DNA from: Bacteroidales bacterium
Lineage (GTDB): Bacteria > Bacteroidota > Bacteroidia > Bacteroidales > Bacteroidaceae
Assembly: GCA_004554665.1 (NCBI GenBank)
Contig: SFKY01000091.1
Coordinates: forward strand, 1-8,868
DNA: 8,868 nucleotides
Direction: 5' to 3'
In this document: positions 6,587-8,868 of the stretch, one piece after another
How positions within the stretch are numbered: position 1 is the first letter of the stretch
Layout of the letters: every line of letters starts with the position of its first letter
Position numbers and translations under genes: made by a program
Notes under the pieces: generated by a model
Told to the model about the DNA's origin: nothing
What the model saw: the letters and a program-made list of their open reading frames with translations, nothing else
The model's database searches: none

Positions 6587-6617
6587 TCTTCGGCCGTTTC
6601 TCTGAAATGGCCGAAGA
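6587..6617 (+). terminator. Strong hairpin after the winged-helix gene, lacking a T-tract
   Basis: TCTTCGGCC (6587-6595) pairs perfectly with GGCCGAAGA (6609-6617). The stem continues inward through a G-T wobble and TTTC/GAAA to a TCT loop. No T-run follows on either strand, so it is either a non-canonical terminator or a 3'-end stabilising structure. Its position, 6 bp after the stop, supports a role at the end of this operon. Confidence 0.55.
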
Positions 6618-6703
6618 CTAAAGATTCTTAAAAGTGCGTAGGCCAATCGCTTGTCTGTCAGCAATAGTTACCACAAGGTGCGTAGTTGACAAAATGGTAC
6701 GTA

Positions 6704-6735
6704 CTTGCGTAACCGACTGTAAATGATTATCTTTG
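6704..6735 (+). promoter_or_regulatory. Promoter of the cupin/HxlR operon
   Basis: CTTG (6704-6707) lies 20 bp before TATCTTTG (6728-6735), a perfect -7 box. Transcription would start near 6741. The 8-bp palindrome GTACGTAC (6697-6704) touches the -33 box. The hexamer TGCGTA recurs at 6635, 6679 and 6706 in this 183-bp gap. Confidence 0.75.
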
Positions 6736-6737
6736 CA

Positions 6738-6761
6738 GTGTAAACAACCAATTAATTACAC
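6738..6761. promoter_or_regulatory. Candidate operator: inverted repeat GTGTAA-N12-TTACAC
   Basis: The arms at 6738-6743 and 6756-6761 are perfect complements with centres 18 bp apart. The dyad covers the predicted transcript start and ends 2 bp before the ATG at 6764. Occupancy by a dimeric regulator would block transcription. The HxlR protein encoded in the same operon is the obvious candidate. The assignment is inference. Confidence 0.45.
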
Positions 6762-6763
6762 GT

Positions 6764-7159
6764 ATGAACCAGACAGAACTCAAGAAGACAGGACAGGGCT
6801 ACCAAGTGGCCTCTGTCGGCAATCTCGACACTTTCGAGGGCAAGGCATTTGTAAAAGAAACCATTGGATCCACCGCTATGGAGGTGTCGTTTGGCACCTT
6901 GCAGCCGGGCGAGTCGGTGCCGTTTTTCCACCACCATCAGCAAAACGAGGAGGTGTACATCGTATTGCGCGGTAAGGGCGTGTTCACACTCGACGGCGAA
7001 GAAACTCCTGTGGCCTCAGGGAGTGTCATCAAGATTGCTCCTGAGGTGAGCCGCTGTACCCGCAATGTGGGCGACACGCCACTGTGCTACCTCTGCATAC
7101 AGGCCAAAGCCAACTCGCTGGAGCAGTACACCATGACCGATGGTGTGGTGGAACCATAA
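6764..7159 (+). CDS. Cupin-domain protein
   Basis: The protein has 131 residues and is a single small beta-barrel cupin, presumably cytosolic. Motif 1 is clear: PGESVPFFHHHQQNEEVYIVLRG (split at 48-54 and 55-70), with H56, H58 and E62 or E63 as likely metal ligands. Motif 2 (APEVSRCTRN, 92-101) lacks the usual second histidine, having R97 and C98 near that position. This matches a cupin subgroup in which this segment reads roughly PxGxRxxRN, so it need not mean loss of function. The substrate is unknown; related proteins include sugar-binding, dioxygenase-like and redox-stress cupins. It is the first gene of a two-gene operon, ending 12 bp before the HxlR regulator, which suggests induction by whatever that regulator senses. 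Confidence 0.88.
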   Translation: MNQTELKKTGQGYQVASVGNLDTFEGKAFVKETIGSTAMEVSFGTLQPGESVPFFHHHQQNEEVYIVLRGKGVFTLDGEETPVASGSVIKIAPEVSRCTRNVGDTPLCYLCIQAKANSLEQYTMTDGVVEP

Positions 7160-7171
7160 CCCAAACAGATA

Positions 7172-7552
7172 ATGATACAAACAACCGATATACAAGACAT
7201 CATGTTTCCTGCCTGCCCCGTACGCAATGTGCTGGCGCGGGTGGGAGACAAGTGGTCGCTGCTCATCATGCACAGTATGGTGGCGGCTGGCCAACCTCTC
7301 AGGTTCTCGGCCTTGCAGCGTAGCATCCCCGACATCTCCCAGAAGATGTTGACAGCCACCCTGCGCGCCTTGGAGGAAGACGGACTGGTAGTCCGCACGG
7401 TCTATCCCGAGGTGCCTCCGCGCGTGGAGTATCATCTCACCGCGCGTGGTGTCTCGTTTATGGAGGCCTGCAAGCCGATGGTGCAGTGGGCGCTCGACCA
7501 TTTGGCCGAGATTCTCAAAGACCGTGAGCGCCATCGTGGCAAGAGACGGTAG
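7172..7552 (+). CDS. HxlR-family transcriptional regulator
   Basis: The protein has 126 residues and is a winged-helix HxlR-type regulator. The family signature is clear: CPVRNVLARVGDKWSLLIMH (15-34), then LRFSALQRSIPDISQKML (43-60) containing the recognition helix, then LRALEEDGLV and the wing (VPPRVEYHLTARG, 81-93). A C-terminal dimerisation helix follows (94-118), with a basic tail. C15 lies at the conserved N-terminal position which in some family members (for example YodB of Bacillus) is the redox or electrophile sensor. A second cysteine is C100. It lies 12 bp downstream of the cupin gene with no promoter between them, so it is cotranscribed. Autorepression through the dyad at 6738-6761 is inferred. 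Confidence 0.93.
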   Translation: MIQTTDIQDIMFPACPVRNVLARVGDKWSLLIMHSMVAAGQPLRFSALQRSIPDISQKMLTATLRALEEDGLVVRTVYPEVPPRVEYHLTARGVSFMEACKPMVQWALDHLAEILKDRERHRGKRR

Positions 7553-7609
7553 GCGGGCAGCTCTCTTGCGCATGCTGCACGGTGCCTATGGTCTCGTCTT
7601 AGGACTGGG

Positions 7610-8731
7610 CTATACCGTGTAGTAGCCCTGCATGTTCATCTCGCATGCCGTGAAGTAACTGTATTTCTCGGCATCTATCGGGTAGTCCCAGCATCCGAGC
7701 TGGTGATAGATTTCGCCTCCAAAACCTTGCTTAAACTTGTACAGCCCATACATCGGGTGCGCCGGATTGGGATTAGGGGCTATGCCAAACATGTCATACT
7801 CCCTGCACCGGTTTTCTTTGGCTATCTGCATGGCCTTCCATTGCAGCGCGTAGGTGGGCATGAGGTTGCGGAGCTTGTTGGAAGAGGCGCCATAGAGATA
7901 GGTGGCGCGGTGGGCAGACAGCACCAGAAACATGGCTGCCAGTGGTGTCTGGTCGTGATAGGCCACCAATAGTTGTACATTCACGTCGCTGTCGGCACAT
8001 TCCATCTTCGAGGCGAACATCGTGTGGAAGTAATGATAATCATTCAGATACAGTCCGTTGCGTAGCGCGGTCTCCTTGTACAGTACGTACCACGCCTGCA
8101 GGCCCTCTATGCCCATCGACTTCACTTCGACACCCTTGCGCAGTGCCAGACGGATGTTGTAACGGGTCTTGGGCTTCATCCGGTCGAGCAGTTGCTGCTC
8201 GGTCTGTGTCAGGTCCACGACGATGGTGTTGGCAGGCAGAATGTTGGTGTTGGCCTTCCACAGGTTGCGGTTGCATGTTCCGTAATTCAGTTTTATCTCC
8301 TGAAACTCTTTCTTGGGCAGTCCCATCCAGTTGCCGTCGGCATCAAAATCCTCGCGCTTGCACCAGTGCGACTCCCAGTTGAGATCGTAGCGCAGTGCGA
8401 TGCAGTGCTTGGGGAGATGCGACTTCAATACCTCGGAGAGTTCCTCCAAGAAAGTGCCCTGGTTGACCTCCGAAGGCTCTATCTCTGGTCCGTAAGGCAC
8501 GTAGGCGATATAGTCTTCGTGGTTGAGGTATTGGAAAAAAGTGATGAAGTCGGCATTGGTGCGCGAGAAGCCGCCCACGCCGGTGTAGATGTCGCGATTC
8601 TTGACCGAGAACTCAAAGGCGCACGAGTGCATGCCCAGCCTCTCTTTCACAATCGACCAAAACGAGGTTTGCTGTACGATAGGGGTGCTGTAAGCGTCGT
8701 AGATGTTTTTGGGTTCAATCTTAATATCCAT
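7610..8731 (-). CDS. FemAB-family aminoacyltransferase (peptidoglycan bridge type)
   Basis: The protein has 373 residues from the ATG at 8731. The frame stays open upstream to an ATG at 8794, but the extra 21 residues (beginning MLCLADSNS) are not family-like and would read back through the likely promoter region. Family landmarks are QQTSFW (20-25), the central RMKPKTRYNIRLA stretch (184-196) followed by KGVEV, and, at the C-terminus, DMFGIAP (313-319) and LYKFKQGFGG (330-339). The fold is two GNAT-like halves. Characterised relatives transfer amino acids from aminoacyl-tRNA to the lipid II stem peptide at the cytoplasmic membrane face; the amino acid used here cannot be read from the sequence. 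There is no signal peptide. The gene converges on the HxlR gene, with 57 bp between stop codons and no clear terminator. Confidence 0.88.
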   Translation of the reverse strand: MDIKIEPKNIYDAYSTPIVQQTSFWSIVKERLGMHSCAFEFSVKNRDIYTGVGGFSRTNADFITFFQYLNHEDYIAYVPYGPEIEPSEVNQGTFLEELSEVLKSHLPKHCIALRYDLNWESHWCKREDFDADGNWMGLPKKEFQEIKLNYGTCNRNLWKANTNILPANTIVVDLTQTEQQLLDRMKPKTRYNIRLALRKGVEVKSMGIEGLQAWYVLYKETALRNGLYLNDYHYFHTMFASKMECADSDVNVQLLVAYHDQTPLAAMFLVLSAHRATYLYGASSNKLRNLMPTYALQWKAMQIAKENRCREYDMFGIAPNPNPAHPMYGLYKFKQGFGGEIYHQLGCWDYPIDAEKYSYFTACEMNMQGYYTV

Positions 8732-8782
8732 GATGTATGGGTGGTGTGATACCGTGAAAATAAAATTACTATTACTGTCCGC

Positions 8783-8790
8783 TAAACATA
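8783..8790 (-). promoter_or_regulatory. Weak -7-like box upstream of the FemAB-family gene
   Basis: On the minus strand this reads TATGTTTA, one base off TAnnTTTG, about 52 bp before the chosen ATG. No TTTG box is found 19-21 bp upstream, where a long hairpin lies instead. A second poor candidate is TGTCTTTG at 8849-8842 (minus), which would put the hairpin into the 5' leader. Confidence 0.25.
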
Positions 8791-8794
8791 GCAA

Positions 8795-8836
8795 CCCTCA
8801 TCCCAACTCATTGAGATACAACAGTTGGGATGAGGG
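8795..8836. repeat. 14-bp perfect inverted repeat (hairpin) upstream of the FemAB-family gene
   Basis: CCCTCATCCCAACT (8795-8808) is the exact complement of AGTTGGGATGAGGG (8823-8836). The 14-nt interval contains a further TTG/CAA pairing (8811-8813 with 8819-8821) around an AGATA loop. No T-run follows on either strand, so it is not a standard intrinsic terminator. It may mark the 3' end of a gene beyond the right edge, a leader structure, or a dispersed repeat. Confidence 0.7.
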
Positions 8837-8868
8837 CAAGTCAAAGACAAGCCCCCCTTAGCCATTTT

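Noticed and set aside
7578..7619. CACGGT ... ACCGTG inverted repeat between the convergent HxlR and FemAB-family genes
   Set aside because: The arms are only 6 bp with a 30-nt loop and no T-tract, which is too weak to call a bidirectional terminator.
8192..8749. 185-codon plus-strand open frame opposite the FemAB-family gene
   Set aside because: It is antisense to a recognisable family member and shows no motif of its own.

Overview
The window looks like ordinary chromosome from a Bacteroidota species, most likely order Bacteroidales and plausibly Prevotellaceae or Bacteroidaceae. The evidence is the repeated Bacteroidota-type promoter (-7 box TAnnTTTG, in several cases with a TTTG-like -33 box exactly 20 bp upstream), A-rich start regions lacking strong Shine-Dalgarno sites, and gene families typical of the group. 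No rRNA, tRNA, CRISPR array, insertion sequence or phage gene was seen.

Layout. Positions 1-477 are AT-rich and apparently non-coding. They end in two -7 boxes carried on a perfect 17-bp direct repeat. Gene 1 (478-3432, +) encodes a 984-residue protein with two receiver-like domains fused to a PEP-synthase-type ATP-binding domain. It lacks the phosphohistidine and PEP-binding domains of true PEP synthase. Gene 2 (3591-5378, +) encodes a membrane-anchored MutS-like ATPase without the mismatch-recognition domain. Genes 3 and 4 (5649-6299 and 6296-6580, +) overlap by 4 bp and encode a six-helix membrane protein and a small winged-helix regulator. Genes 5 and 6 (6764-7159 and 7172-7552, +) form a cupin/HxlR-regulator operon. 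Gene 7 (7610-8731, -) is a convergent FemAB-family aminoacyltransferase, expected to act in peptidoglycan cross-bridge synthesis. Positions 8732-8868 hold a 14-bp perfect-stem hairpin and no gene.

The most notable non-coding signal is a repeated architecture ahead of gene 2 and of genes 3-4. In each, a good promoter is followed within about 40-50 nt by a terminator-like hairpin with a T-tract, and the gene begins only after that. This suggests either small terminated RNAs or attenuated leaders. In both cases a tiny ORF starts close to the predicted transcript start and runs through the hairpin. The cupin/HxlR operon has an inverted repeat (GTGTAA-N12-TTACAC) over its expected transcript start, a natural candidate operator for the HxlR protein.

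The seven genes do not form one pathway. The strongest functional links are within the two small operons. The most unusual protein is gene 1: its second receiver domain keeps the residues needed for phosphorylation and is fused to an ATP-binding domain whose product and target are unknown.
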